From Diadophis punctatus similis (lineage: Eukaryota > Chordata > Lepidosauria > Squamata > Dipsadidae), in contig JALIGW010000005.1 in NCBI GenBank assembly GCA_023053685.1, forward strand, positions 48,270,742 to 48,334,741: a stretch of DNA of 64,000 nt, in the 5' to 3' direction. Of the stretch, positions 25,742 to 38,808 are shown piece after piece (the first letter of the stretch is position 1; every line of letters starts with the position of its first letter). Made by a program: the position numbers and the translations under genes. The notes under the pieces were generated by a model that was not told the DNA's origin, searched no databases, and saw only the letters and a list, made by a program, of their open reading frames with translations.

Positions 25742-26477
25742 TGTTATCCCAGAAAGTAGTTCTGTTCACTGTGCAATGCCCAATAAACCACAGAGCCAGA
25801 TGGAGATTTGCAAAAGCTTTATTCTGTGCAGAAAAAGGATACAGGCGGAAATCATGCCCACTAGGTCTGTGCAAAGAGCACTCCTGTAACAGTTTTTATA
25901 GGTACTTCTCCATAAGCCTACCTTAAGCCAACAACTCTTAGGTCTCCTATGACCTTATCCATGTCTATTAATATTGCTTTGCTTGCATTTGCAATGTCTA
26001 GCAGCTGATCAGCAGATTTGCCCCTTATTTTGAGTAACATATAATACCCTATGCCAGTGTTTCCCAACCTAGGCAACTTGAAGAGGTCTGGACTTCAACT
26101 CCCAGAATTCCCCAGCCAGCGAATGCTGGCTGGGGAATTCTGGGAGTTGAAGTCCAGACCTCTTCAAGTTGCCTAGGTTGGGAAACACTGCCCTATGCCA
26201 TAATTAGTACATTAGCCCTCCTCAAGTTCCTCTTTCCCCAAGCCATAGCCTTAGCATAATCCATCTATTCCTGTACTTGTGACCCTCAGGTTCCCTATGC
26301 ATGCATTCACCTTGTTCCATTACTGTATTAAGAGCAAACATGTACCAAGGATTTTACTAGCTAAGCTGTTTCCATTATTTCTTATGCATTAGCAACTGAT
26401 TGGAAAATGTCTGCAAATAATAATTCCCTATAGAGACTAGGATTTTAGGGGAGGGGTCTTATGGCCTTTCCTTCACA
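25742..26477 (-). mobile_element. LTR-like block of an endogenous retroelement, interrupted by a MITE
   Basis: Read on the minus strand it starts TGTGAAGGAAAGGCC and ends GGGATAACA (TG...CA). An AATAAA (25823-25818) lies about 76 bp before the 3' edge and is followed by GCTTTTGCAAATCTCC and a CTCTGTGGTTTATTGGG-type U5-like segment. The palindromic MITE at 26055 sits inside it. I found no matching target-site duplication and no internal coding region. It is therefore either a decayed solo LTR or my boundaries are off. Confidence 0.55.
26055..26190. mobile_element. Perfectly palindromic hAT MITE, 136 bp
   Basis: Arms 26055-26120 and 26125-26190 are exact reverse complements (66 bp each) around a GAAT loop. 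The ends are CAGTGTTTCCC/GGGAAACACTG. The exact TSD CCCTATGC is at 26047-26054 and 26191-26198. It carries the GGACTTCAACTCCCAGAATT core shared with elements at 46640, 50306 and 56725. Confidence 0.95.
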
Positions 26478-26867
26478 ATTCTAGCCTGAGAATTTTAGCT
26501 TTTGCATAACTTCTTATGTTAATTTTTGTCATTTTTATGGATAGGAGTAGCTGCATATATAAACGAAATTAATCACTTTCAGTCTTCCATTTATATCACT
26601 GAAAACATACTTTAAAAGATATACATTTTATCAGTGATGATGTAAATTAATGTTAATTATATCTCAGTTCTCAACCCTCAAAGATATGATGGCCTAATAG
26701 TCATCCCTGATTTAGGAGTAAAACATGAGTGTCCCTCCCTCCCCCCAGCAAAAAAATAACAACTAAAGAGCTATAAATCTACAAGTAACCTTGTAGAGAA
26801 ACATTTTGAAAAATCACTACAAAGTAATTTAAGGATTTCACTGGAATAATCATTGTAAATGGTTACA

Positions 26868-27385
26868 AACAATAGCAATAACAACAGTAATACCGGTACC
26901 AGACTTGAAATTTTGGACTTAGACAACTTAGAACTATGCCGCCTTCAGTCTGACCTAAATGTAGTACACAAAATTATCTGCTACAATGTCATAGCTGTCA
27001 GTGACTACTTCAGCTTCAACCACAATAATACACGAGCACACAATAGATACAAACTTAAAGATAAACCTGCCCCAAACTCGATTGCAGAAAATACGACTTC
27101 AGCAACAGAGTGGTCAATGCCTGGAATGCACTACCTGACTCTGTGGTTTCATCCCCAAACCCCCATAACTTTAACCTTAGACTGTCTATGTTGACCTCAC
27201 TCCATTCCTAAGAGGTCTGTAAGGGGTGTGCATAAGCGCACCAACGTGCCTACCGTCCCTGCCCTAATGTCCCCATTTATTCGTATCCATTTCCTTTATT
27301 CATAATCATGTTTATACTTATATCTGTTATCTTACACATGCTTGACAAGTAAAATAAACAAATAAACAATAAACAATAACATGTT
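26868..27385 (+). mobile_element. Non-LTR LINE 3' end (CR1/L2-group)
   Basis: The + strand reads TRLEILDLDNLELCRLQSDL...VHKIICY, then YKLKDK and, after frame damage, a VVNAWNALPDSVVS-like segment. This is the usual C-terminal region of CR1/L2/Rex-type reverse transcriptases. It is followed by a C-rich 3' UTR and an AAATAAACAAATAAAC tail. The 111-codon ORF starting at 26859 is this relic, not a host gene. Confidence 0.75.
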
Positions 27386-28572
27386 GAGGTAATCAGCTGA
27401 TGCAAAAGGATTCTGCCTATCAGCTGGCATATCGTTTGAATATACCCTGCAAAAAACCTGTGTTAAACCAAAATGAGCTTTGATAAATGTCTAAACCACT
27501 CATCTAGCCAGTTGTTAAAACTTACGCCATCCAATGAAGAAGCAGCTCATCACGTACAGTACAGAAGCACTGAACGGAACTGGTTCTACTGTCAATGTAT
27601 TTTATCATCTTTAGGCAGCATCAGCTTCAGATTTGCTTGGGTAAAATGCCTCTAATTGGCCAAGTCCTTAGGTTCTCTCATATCTCTTCAGCCATGAGGA
27701 CATGCTCCTTTTTAACAGTTTCTTGCCATTTATTTGCTTGTTAAATTTATTTGCCATTTATCTTGCCATGGGGCTACTCTAGGAGGCTTACAACAATAAA
27801 AAAGAAGAAATGATAAGAATGTAAACAGAAGTTAGATAATTCCAACAATGTGGTAAAAAATGATACTTCCCCTCCAAAGGTATAGGTCCAATTCCACCTA
27901 TCTTTTTGAAATGCTTTCTACTTTTCACTATCTATCTTTATGTAGTGAAGATGCAGCTTCAGATAAGCCTTGGGGGGAAAACCCCTAATTTTATTTCATT
28001 GGATTGGGCTGAAAAAGTCTACCTAATCCAAGCTCACCCAAATAATTCTGTGATATAGCAGGGAACTGAACCAAAGAGATCCCAATCTAAGTCTATGTTG
28101 TTGGCCACATTAGCTATCAGTTTGTAGAACAGCATCCTTAAATATGTATGCATCTGGATGTTATTGAATTGCAAATTTGATTTGCAGCTGCTATGTAGAT
28201 CTTTGCCAATTTGCTAATGAATTCAAAAGTTCCTCAACATTATAATCAAACTGCATTATACAGTATATGAAAGAGCTGTTCTTGTTATTCCATTACAATG
28301 GTCATTTATAATGTATTGTAGATATAAGAAAATGGCAATCCAACTTAAGTACACTTAAGTTCTTTGAGGAGGGGATGTGTGCTACTTGATGTAAATAATG
28401 GTGGACTGATAAGATGGAGTTAGTAGCAGCCACAGCTGGTTTAGTCTATAAATAGAGAAGAGATGGGATAGCACATGGCAGGGAATAGGAATTGGGATAA
28501 TCTAAGAATCTGCTCAAAGATTGAGTGTGTCACGCAGTGATTTATATTGCCTGTTATATGTATATGTATGAT

Positions 28573-28797
28573 GAGCTGAGGTGGCACAGTGGTTAAAATG
28601 CAGCACTGCAGTTCAGCAGTTCAGCTGTTCAAATCTCACCGGCTCAAGGTTGACTCAGCCTTCCATCCTTCTGAGGTCGGTAAAATGAGGACACAGATTG
28701 TTGGGGGCAATATGCTGAACTCTGTAAACCGCTTAGAGAGGGCTGTAAAGCACTATGAAGCGGTATATAAGTCTAAGTGCTATTGCTATTGCTATAT
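28573..28797 (+). mobile_element. tRNA-derived SINE
   Basis: The 5' part has a Pol III A box (TGGCACAGTGG) and B box (GTTCAAATCTC). It is followed by the body GGTTGACTCAGCCTTCC...GGGGGCAATATGCTGA and a (TTGCTA)n tail. Other copies are at 38567, 52913 and 60000 (reverse). Confidence 0.9.
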
Positions 28798-30403
28798 ACA
28801 GGGAGAAGCATCCCTATCTAATATAATGGTTTATTCCTGAGCACGTGATTGATATGTTCTTGTACGCATGTGCGCATTCCATTCTCTCCTTCTGTTCCTG
28901 GCTTCCATTGAAGCAACACCTATTTTTATATCAGAGATGTAGAATAATGAGGATTTATTGTTTTGTACCGAAATAAACATTTTTACTTAGACTTTTAAAC
29001 TGCAGTTTCTTTTCTAATGTCTGATGTCCGGGAAAAGATCTATTTCTCCTTGTGAGATAAATTTTCGCCTCTGACAGAGTGCCACATATAAAGTATCTAG
29101 AGGTGGCAGGAAAGCATAGTAGGAAGCAGCTGGAGATTTGTTTTGCTCTCCATGCTGCTTGCGTGCCTGGCCTTTGAAACACAATTGGTAAATTTTCATT
29201 CTAATTTTTAATTAATACTCATAGCAAATATACTAGATTCCTACCCAGACATCCAAATGGTTAAGTTACATTGTTGTTGAGAATATCTGGAATATAATAA
29301 GTAGAGGAACAAATGAAAGCAATAGTGTTGTTGATGTCTATTATTACTTGCCTAACCAAGGAGAAAATGTGGATAATGTAGATCTTACAAAGAAATGAAA
29401 TTGTCACAGTGAAAGGCTTTATCCTGACATCTGTTTTGGAAAAATGACCTGCATAGATTATCCTTCCAGGAAATTCCTGACTCTCCTTGCTGACAACTTT
29501 CTCCTTCAAAAGGTAGAAGACACAAGAGAATCAGCTGTACTTGAGTGTATTTGATACAATGGGTATATTTGATATAATCAGTGGCTAAAACTTAGTTGAG
29601 GAAGTGGAAATAACAAGAACAATAAGACAAAGTCACTATAATATGAGGAGTCCATCTTTTAAGGGAATCTAAAACTGACCATCAAACAACAACAAAAGTG
29701 TGTGTTTGTTTTTCAATTCTTAGAGCAATAAGAAGGATCTCACAGCTGAACAGATTATTTGGAAAATGAGTTTGGAAGCTATTGAAATCCTTAAAAGGGG
29801 TTTCCAGAAGCACAAGTGCTAACAACTTTATTCTTTTAAAAGAAAATCACAAAGAAGTCAGGATAGCTGGAGAAAAAGCTTAGTGATGATCTGAGAACAA
29901 CTACAAATACATTACTGTTTAAGTAACGGAAGGAGAGACTTGCAAACAGGACTCATACAAAATCATGATATTGACCCAGAATCAGCTATTTTGCCATTCT
30001 AGAAGCCATGATCTAAGAAATTTGGTGATGTGCCATTTAATAAATGCTTGTATGAATTTGTTCCCAAGACAATGCTGAGGAACCATTCAGTTAATAGCTC
30101 GTGGGGGTGGGGGTGTTAATTTACAGTTTATAAGGCTAAAGAATTGGTCAGCCTGATAGGATGAGGCCTCAAACAGACTGACCTTGTTATGAAGCACCAT
30201 TGCTTGGAAGTACAGCTAGTTAAAACACTGGCCTACATATAGCCTCACATAAAATAGTGCTTTCTGCTAAAATGAGTGTTGATGTATTTGGATTTATAAC
30301 AGACAGCAGGGAAAGATGAATGAATAATACAAGCGCTGTTATCTGATACATTGTGGATTATTTAGGGAAGACTAGCTGAGAATTGCCCTCATTTAGAGAT
30401 GAG

Positions 30404-30506
30404 ATAGGATAGAATAGAATAGAATAGAATAGAATAGAATAGAATAGAATAGAATAGAATAGAATAGAATAGAATAGAATAGAATAGAATAGAATAGAAT
30501 AGAATT
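30404..30506. repeat. (GAATA)n microsatellite, LINE tail
   Basis: About 20 GAATA units adjoining TTTTATTGGCCAAGCG. On the minus strand it is the 3' tail of the LINE above (AATAAAA then TTCTA units). Confidence 0.95.
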
Positions 30507-31997
30507 TTATTGGCCAAGCGTGATTGGACACACAAGGAATTTGTCTTGGTGCATATGCTCTCAGTGTACATAAAAGAAAAGATACATTCATCAAGAATCA
30601 TAAGGTACAACACTTAATGATAGTCCGGGTACAAATAAACAATCAAATCATATTAGGAACCAGTCAATATAAATTGTAAGGATACAAGCAACAAAGTTAC
30701 AGTCATACAGTCATTTGTGGGAGGAGATGGGTGATGGGAACGATGAGATTAATAGTAGTGCAGACTTAGAAAATAGTTTGACAGTGTTGAGGGAATTATT
30801 TGTTTAGCAGAGTGATGGCGTTCGGGGGAAAACTGTTCTTGTGTTTAGTTGTTCTGGTGTGCAGTGCTCTATAGCATCGTTTTAAGGGTAGGAGTTGAAG
30901 CAGTTTGTGTCCAGGGTGTGAGGTGTCTGTATATATTTTCACAGCCCTCTTTTTGACTTGTGCAGTATACAGGTCCTCAATGGAAGGCAGGTTGGTAGCA
31001 ATTGTTTTTTCTGCAGTTCTAATTATCCTCTGAAGTCTGTGTCTGTCTTGTTGGGTTGCAGAACCAAACCAGACAGTTATAGAGGTGCAGATGACAGACT
31101 CAATAATTTCTCTGTAGAACTGTATCAGCAGCTCCTTGGGCAGTTTGAGCTTTCTGAGTTGGCGCAGAAAGAACATTCTTTGTTGTGCTTTTTTGATAAC
31201 GTTTTTGATGTTAGGTGTCCATTTTAGATCTTGTGATATGGTCGAACCTATAAATTTGAAGGTCTCTACTGTTGATACTGTGTTGTCTAGTATTGTAAGA
31301 GGTGGAAGTATGGGTGGGTTTCTCCTAAAGTCTACCACCATTTCTACGGTTTTGAGTGTGTTCAGTTCCAGATTGTTCCGGTCGCACCACGAGGCTAGTT
31401 GTTCAACCTCCCATCTGTATGCGGTTTCATTGTTGTCTCAAATGAGGCCAATCACTGTTGTGTCATCTGCGAACTTCAGTAGTTTAACAGATGGATCATT
31501 AGAGATGCAGTCATTAGTACAGAGAGAGAAGAGAAGTGGAGAGAGCACACAGCCTTGGGGGGGCCCTGTGCTAATTGTACAGGTATCTGATGTGATTCTG
31601 CTTCGCTTCACCTGCTGCTTCCTGTTTGTTAGGAAGATTATGATCCACTTACAAGTGTGTTCAGGTACCGCTAGCTGGTTCAGCTTAGTTAGAAGAGTGT
31701 CTGGAATGATGGTATTGAATGCTGAACTAAAGTCTACAAAGAGGACCCTTGCGTAGGTCTTTGGAGATTCAAGATGTTGTAGTATGTAGTGCAGAGCCAT
31801 ATTAACAGCATCATCTGTTGATCTGTTTGCTTGGTATGCAAATTGCAGGGGGTCTAACAGTGGATCTGTGATGGTTTTCAAGTGGGACAGCACTAGTCTT
31901 TCAAAGGTTTTCATAACTACAGATGTTAGAGCAACTGGTCTGTAGTTGTTCAGTTCCTTGATGGTGGGCTTGTTCGGCACTGGGATGATAGTAGAGT

Positions 31998-32420
31998 AAT
32001 AATAATAATAATAACAACAAAGTTGGAAGGGACCTTGGAGGTCTTCTAGTCCAACCCCATGCCTAGGCAGGAAACCCTACACTACTTCAGACAAATGGTT
32101 ATCCAACATCTTCTTAAAAACTTCCAGTGTTGGAGCATTCACAACTTCTGGAGGCAAGCTGTTCCACTGATTAATTGTCCTAACTGTCAGGAAATTTCTC
32201 CTTAGTTCTAAGTTACTTCTCTCGTTGTTTAGTTTCCACCCATTACTTCTTGTTCTACCTTCAGGTGCTTTGGAGAATAGTTTGACTCCCTCTTCTTTGT
32301 GGCAACCCCTGAGATATTGGAACACTGCTATCATGTCTCCCCTGATCCTTCTTTTCATTAAACTAGACATACCCAGTTCCTGCAACCGTTCTTCATATGT
32401 TTTAGCCTCCAGAGTGTTTG
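31998..32420 (-). mobile_element. CR1 LINE 3' fragment nested in the Rex1-like LINE
   Basis: The minus strand reads KTYEERLQELGMSSLMKRR, AVFQYLRGCHKEEGVKLFSK and NQWNSLPPEVVNAPTLEVFK, ending in the CR1 3' UTR (GGACTAGAAGACCTCCAAGG) and a (TTA)n tail. It separates the host LINE segments FNKSLEMCYVPSCFK and STIIPVPNKPTI, which are contiguous in intact relatives. Confidence 0.9.
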
Positions 32421-35400
32421 AAGCAAGAAGGAACATAGCACATCTCTAGCGATTTATTGAAGATTCGGGTGAAAATGGGGACCAATTGGTCAGCACAGAC
32501 TTTTAAGCAAGAAGGAGTTATCTTGTCTGGGCCTGGAGCTTTTCCTGGCTTTTGTCTGTGAAATAGATCTTGCATTTCCTTTTCTGTTATCACTAGGGGT
32601 TGTGAACTCATTGGTATGGGGTCAGTTGTAGGAGGCTTGGCTGTTGTTGGTGTGTCTGAGAGGGGGTTGTGGAGATAGGTGGCTGTAGTTTCCTTTCAAA
32701 CCTGCAGTAAAACACGTTCAGGTCATCTGCCAGTTGCTGATTTCCTTCAGCCTGGGAAGGTGATTTGCCATAACCAGTGATATTTTTAAGAGTTTTCCAC
32801 ATGTTTGCTGGTTCATTTGTTGAGAACTGATTCTTTAGCTTTTCAGAGTAGCTTTTTTTTGCTGCCCTGATCTCCCTTGTTAATATATTTCTGGCCTGAT
32901 TGTACAGCATTTTATCACCTTTTCTATAGGCTTCCTCTTTGGAATGATGTAGCTGCTTAAGTTTAGCTGTGAACCAAGGTTTGTTGTTGCTGTATATTCA
33001 CAAGTTCCTGGTCGGTACACATTCACAGAAGCTTACATATGATGTTACAGTATCTGTGAGTTCATCCAGGTCTGCAGAGGTATCTTCAAAAATATTCCAA
33101 TCAGTGCAGTCAAAGCAAGCCTGCAGCTTTAACTTTGCCTCCTCAGTCCGAGTCTTCATTGATTTAATTGTTGGTTTTGTGGCTTTAAATCTTTGCCTGG
33201 AAGAAGATACAAGGTGAATCATGCAATGCTTCAATTATACCTTGTTTGCTTACTAAAAAGCTGTTCTGCAGTTTATAACAATAACATTATATCAGTTGTT
33301 AATTTCTTGAAAAGCTTGTGCCAGATCAAACAGGTAGAGTATATTCATTCGAATAATAAGAATTTTAGATAAAGCATTCCCACAGCTCTGATGTATCTTC
33401 CTGCTGTTATTGTGCAGAGTTAAGTCAAAATTTACTAAGAGACATTTTACCCCTAAAAAGTCTAATATTTTAATTTTCTATTCTGCTGTGGGGGGGGGGG
33501 AATAAGCCTGTTTTGCAGAATTTTTTCTAAATGGTCTTTTTTCCTTTTGTGGTGAATCATATTTTTCCCTCAGCAAAGGGGAATTTAGGTTTTCAATGCT
33601 GTTACCATTTAGCAATAAAAAAGTGGGGGTAGGAGTAAATCTACATTAGTATTGTGTCCACCTAGAAAAAAAATTGTGGATGTGTTTTTCTTCTCCTTTT
33701 CTTTGCCCATAAATAAAGATTTATAATTTTGAAAACTGGTTTAAAAGGCTTAGATTTAGTTTTATACTGAACTTTGCTTGTTTGTTCATTGGTTTGCAAT
33801 TTTCATAACCTGTTCTAATATGTAAACTCTGGGGTGCATACAATAAAATTAGAAGAAAATGGGGGAAAAAACTAAAAAAAACTGCATTAGAAAACAACTT
33901 TCAAGATGTACATGTACATCTTAACAGACTTGTTTTCCCTGCTGAATAGACTGCTGGAAATGCGAGAGATCATATAATCCTCCAGATACAGAGTTCCATA
34001 ATGTAAGGGGCCACTACAACAACAGCAACGAAATCTTGGGAAGGCAGTGATGCCTGATGGAACCACAGTATGGAATTTCTACTTTGCATAAACTTTCACT
34101 CATTATAGCCAAGTGAAAGTATAATGTCCCATTTTTAACAGTCAATTGAACTGCAGTCTTCATTTCATTTCATTTTATTTCATCTCCTTCGATTTCAGTT
34201 TTTTCCTCCATTGGGATTTGTAAAAATTCTGCAATACATGGATGAATTGTCATGGATGAAATTTGAAATCTTGGTTTGTGTTTCATGAACAGCAAGTACT
34301 CACAAGTAACTTTAGTTATTCTAGTTTTAGAATAGAAGTGATAAATACTGTATGTAAAACTATAAGGAGATACTGTAAGTCCTGAATGTGGATGATGTAC
34401 TCGGTTATTAAGTGCTTGCTGTTCCATCTCAGTTAAAAATTATCAAACTTAATTTGTGAAACTAAAAACAAAAAGGCCACAAGGAGAAAAATCACAAATA
34501 TGGATTTAGATGAAGCAAGAGATTTCAAACTTTGGGCAAAACAAATCTTTTCACGTTCATCAAAGAATATTAAACCAAGAAACAAATTCATCACTACACA
34601 TACAGACAATAATGTTCTCTAAATGATTTTATCTATTTTATGTCCTCCTCAGGGTTTCTTTAAGGTTTAGAAAAATATTGGTAATTTTAAAACTATGTTT
34701 TTGCATAGTTTTATTGCACAATATTTTGTACAATATTTTGCACAATATTATGTGGGTATAGAATAAACTTTGATGGACTACAGATCCATTTGGACTGCTT
34801 TTTTCTTGTAGCTTCATTAGTTTTTAAATAAACTGAGAAGAGAAGTTTGTCATGTAAATATATTAATGTCCTGTTGGTGACAAACTGCATGTCTGCACAG
34901 CAATGACCTTATATGAACAGAATTGGTTAATACTGTTAACAGTATTTGCAGTATTTTATCCGAAGAATTGGAGAGAAACTATGCCAGTATTCTGAATTGG
35001 TAGCTAGTATTGTTTGGAATAGAATCATTAAATAGAATCATTCTTAACCCTGGTATCACAGATTTCATATAAATGCTTCTTTATTGATTCTTGAGCATCC
35101 CAGCTTCCAATATGAGCCATGCTTCTATACCTTTCTCGTATCTCCTCATCCTTTCTACCTATAATTGGCATCAATTCTTCATTACAATTGTATTTTGCTA
35201 TGTTTGTATTATGAGAAAATCCACATGGAGGGACTGAGAGATGGAAAAAAATGCACCCTGCTTTGTTTTGTGGTGGTATACTGAAAAACATAAGCCTTAT
35301 GAGCTTTGAATTATATAAAGGTGCTACTCCATCTGTCTGAAGTGTTTCTTCCACATTGAATGCTTTTAATTTTTTTCATAAGGCTGTGTTTTAAGAACAT

Positions 35401-36325
35401 GGTTATCTTCCTTTGATTTATAGGAAGCAATGGTAAATTTTCTATAAAGCCAGAATTCATCAATCATTGTTACTAGATCTTCCAAACATGAGAAGAATGT
35501 AAAACAATATTGGATTTTATTTTGCAGTATAAACAATGTACTTATTTGTTTTATAGCTAAATACTGTATAGGACAACATGCAAGCAAAGTAGTCATTCAT
35601 GGGATGAGATACCTGTAAATATTTCTTTCTTTCACTATATCTGTCTATAAGGGAAATAGAGCTAAACAATATTTGAGGCTGTTAGTTCACAATTTATAAT
35701 TATTAATTTAAATATAATCTCAACTAAGTCAGCAACATTTCAGTTCTTTTATTTTTGTGGTTATGTTAGTCAGGGTTGCATCTGAACTACATGCTGCTTT
35801 TCATCCCTACTTTCAATGTGAATAGCAAAAATAAAAAGGAGAGTCTATTTCTAACTGTGTATCAGTAGAAATTTGGAAACCTGATCACTGTAGAATTTTC
35901 CTCACTGTCCCATTTCTTTGATTTCTTTTCATGACTCAGTCTTCCCATTGGTGAGGCATTTTGTGGTTTTTGATATGAGCTTAATGCAATTTAGTTAGTA
36001 TTTATTGTGCTTCACTTAGAGTAAACATCTTGTGTAATAAAAATTATACTGAAGATATTCACAGCACAGGTGGCATGGAAGTACTATCAGGAATTGACCC
36101 TAGCTTGCATTTTATATATCAGTCAGAAAATGTACATAAGAGTTATACTCACAAGATGATTTCATGAAATATTTGAATGTACCTTGAATTATTTGCAAAA
36201 AAATAATAAAGGTAGGATACAAAATAAATAAAATAGATTTCTAACTTTACCTGCAGTCTTTCCATCCAAATAGGTTACAAGTAATATGAAGCAACTATAA
36301 TTCTTGATTAATTTGGTTAAAGTTA

Positions 36326-36375
36326 GAATAGAATAAAATAAAATAGAATAGAATAGAATAGAATAGAATAGAATA
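36326..36375. repeat. (GAATA)n microsatellite, CR1 tail
   Basis: About nine GAATA/AAATA units immediately 3' (minus strand) of the CR1 copy. Confidence 0.92.
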
Positions 36376-37570
36376 ACAGAGTTGGAAGGGACCTTGGAGG
36401 TCTTCTAGTCCAACCCCCTGCTTAGGCAGGAAACCCTACACCACTTCAGACAAATGGTTATCCAATATCTTCTTAAAAACTTCCAGTGTTGGAGCATTCA
36501 CAACTTCTGGAGGCAAGCTGTTCCACAGATTAATTGTTCTAACTGTCAGGAAATTTCTCCTTAGTTCTAAGTTGCTTCTCTCCTTGATTAGTTTCCACCC
36601 ATTGCTATTTGTTCTACCTCAGGTGCTTTGGAGAATAGTTTGACTCCCTCTTCTTTGTGGCAACCCCTGAGATATTGGAACACTGCTATCATGTCTCCCC
36701 TAGTCCTTCTTTTCATTAAACTATACATACCTAGTTCCTGCAACCGTTCTTCATATGTTTTAGCCTTCAGTCCCCTAATCATCTTTGTTGCTCTTCTCTG
36801 TACTCTTTCTAGAATCTCAACATCCTTTTTGCATTGTGGTGACCAAAACTGAATGCAGTATTCCAAGTGTGGCCTTACCAAGGCATTATAAAGTGGTATT
36901 AACACTTCACATGATCTTGATACTATCCCTCTGTTAATACAGCCTAGAACTGTGTTGGCTTTTTTGGCAGCTGCTGCACACTGCTGGCTCATATTTAAAT
37001 GGTTGTCCACTAGGACTCCAAGGTCCCTCTCACAGTTATTACTGTTGAGCAAGGTACCACATATACTATACCTGTGCATTTTGTTTTTCTTGCCTAAATG
37101 TAGAACCTTACTTTTTTCACCATTGAATTTCATTTTGCTAGATAGCGCCCAATGTTCAAGTCTGTCAAGATCCTTCTGTATCTTAAGCCTATCTTCTGGA
37201 GTGTTGGCTATTCCTGCCAGTTTGGTGTCATCTGCAAATTTGATGAGTTCCCCATCTAACCCCTCATCCAATCATTCATGAAGATGTTCAAGAGTACTGG
37301 GCCTAAAACAGAGCCTTGGGGTATTCCACTGCATACTTCCCTCCATGTAGATGCAGTTCCATTGAGCACTACACGTTGAGTGCGGTTGGTCAACCAGTTT
37401 CAAATCCATCTGGTGGTGTTGCTGTCTAACCCATATTTTTCTACTTTATCTACCAGTAGTAGTAGGTTATGGTCTACTTTATCAAATGCCCTACTGAAGT
37501 CCAAGTAAATTATATTGACAGCATTCCTCTGGTCCACTAATTTTGTCACTTTGTCAAAATTAGTGGACTA
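36374..37570 (-). mobile_element. CR1 LINE, 3' 1.2 kb
   Basis: Longest CR1 copy here. The minus strand carries RT motifs ([35 protein letters not shown]) and the C-terminal region to EEGVKLFSKAPE. The longest open piece is 37271-36588. Stop codons break the RT upstream of it, including one within [11 protein letters not shown]. The 3' UTR ends at the (GAATA)n tail. It lies 132 bp before the acceptor of the third visible NYAP2 exon. Confidence 0.93.
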
Positions 37571-37674
37571 GTTATTATGGTCTTTTGTACAGTACATTTA
37601 GAGTAGAGCTCAGGTAGTAGCTTACTGACCTGGGAAAAAGTAGTGTATGGATGCAATTAATTTGCACTTTGTAA

Positions 37675-37923
<249 letters not shown>

Positions 37924-38566
37924 TAGACCCATTTGCATAGCAGTACAATTAACAAATAGTATTATGGATTTCTAGTGAAAAGATTTGTGAAATTCACAAA
38001 AATCAAGATTGCTTCAACATGGATGGTACTTCAACTAAATGTAATCAGGTGATAATTATCTTTCTTGGGCCAAAATTATATGCCAAAGAAGAACATGGAA
38101 ATACTTGTCTAATTGCAATCTATTTTAATTTTTCTCCATTTTTAAAATTTTCTGTAAGATATTTTCTATGTAGGCATTCTTGTATACTCTTTTGTGACAT
38201 TTTGATTGGTTTTATGAGTACAGGTTATAGTATTGCACTATTTTAATTGATGAATGATCAATTAATCTACTACTACTATGGGTTTTTTAAATGATATGAT
38301 TTTACTCTGATTTTCTACTCTGATTTTTCTACTACTCTGATTTTTACTATTGTTTTTTTTAAACTGCTACTATGATTTTCTATGATTTAAAAAAAAACTG
38401 AAATAACAGAAAAGAAATCTAATATAAACATCTCTATATAACCCTAAAAATAATTTACTTTAGTTCATAACTATGTTTTACTCACCATTCTGAACTTTTT
38501 GATAGCTTACTTTCTACATTTAGCTGGTTGTTAGCTAAAACTTTTGGTTTTGTTCCAGTTAATTTA

Positions 38567-38808
38567 GAGCTGAGGTGGTGCAGTGGTTAAAAGCAGCACT
38601 GCAACCTACTTCAGCTGATTGCTAGTTCAGCAGTTCAGCTGTTCAAATCTCACCAGGCTCAAGGTTGACTCAGCCTTCCATCCTTCTGAGGTTGGAAAAA
38701 TGAGGACCCAGATTGTTGGGGGCAATATGCTGAACTCTGTAAACCACTTAGAGAGGGCTGTAAAGCACTATGAAGCTGTATGTAAGTCTAAGTGCTATTG
38801 CTATTGCT
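38567..38808 (+). mobile_element. tRNA-derived SINE with target-site duplication
   Basis: GAGCTGAGGTGGTGCAGTGG (A box) and GTTCAAATCTC (B box), the same body as 28573, and a (TTGCTA)n tail. AATTTA flanks both sides (38561-38566 and 38809-38814), consistent with LINE-mediated insertion. Confidence 0.92.

Larger units (their letters stand above)
30404..33413 (-). mobile_element. Rex1/CR1-group LINE, broken, with nested CR1
   Basis: Minus-strand LINE running from 33413 down to its (TATTC)n tail at 30404-30506. Readable ORF2 pieces, in order: a segment before the RT (33234-32998); LYNQARNILTREIRAAKKSY (32910-32608); RQKPGKAPGPDKITPSCLK (about 32560); the RT core with LFVDFSSAFNT, STGPPQGCVLSPLLFS and the catalytic FADD (31980-31438); and a C-terminus with RNPPILPPLTILDNTVSTVE and HPGHKLLQLLP (31341-30796). 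A TGA at 31438-31440 interrupts otherwise continuous RT frame, a frameshift lies near 32610, and a CR1 is inserted at 31998-32420. It is dead as a coding element. Confidence 0.85.

Noticed and set aside
28573..28660. A functional tRNA gene
   Set aside because: A and B boxes are present, but the sequence continues into a SINE body and tail repeated elsewhere; no cloverleaf is completed.
31136..31756. 206-codon + strand ORF
   Set aside because: Antisense shadow of the minus-strand LINE reverse transcriptase.
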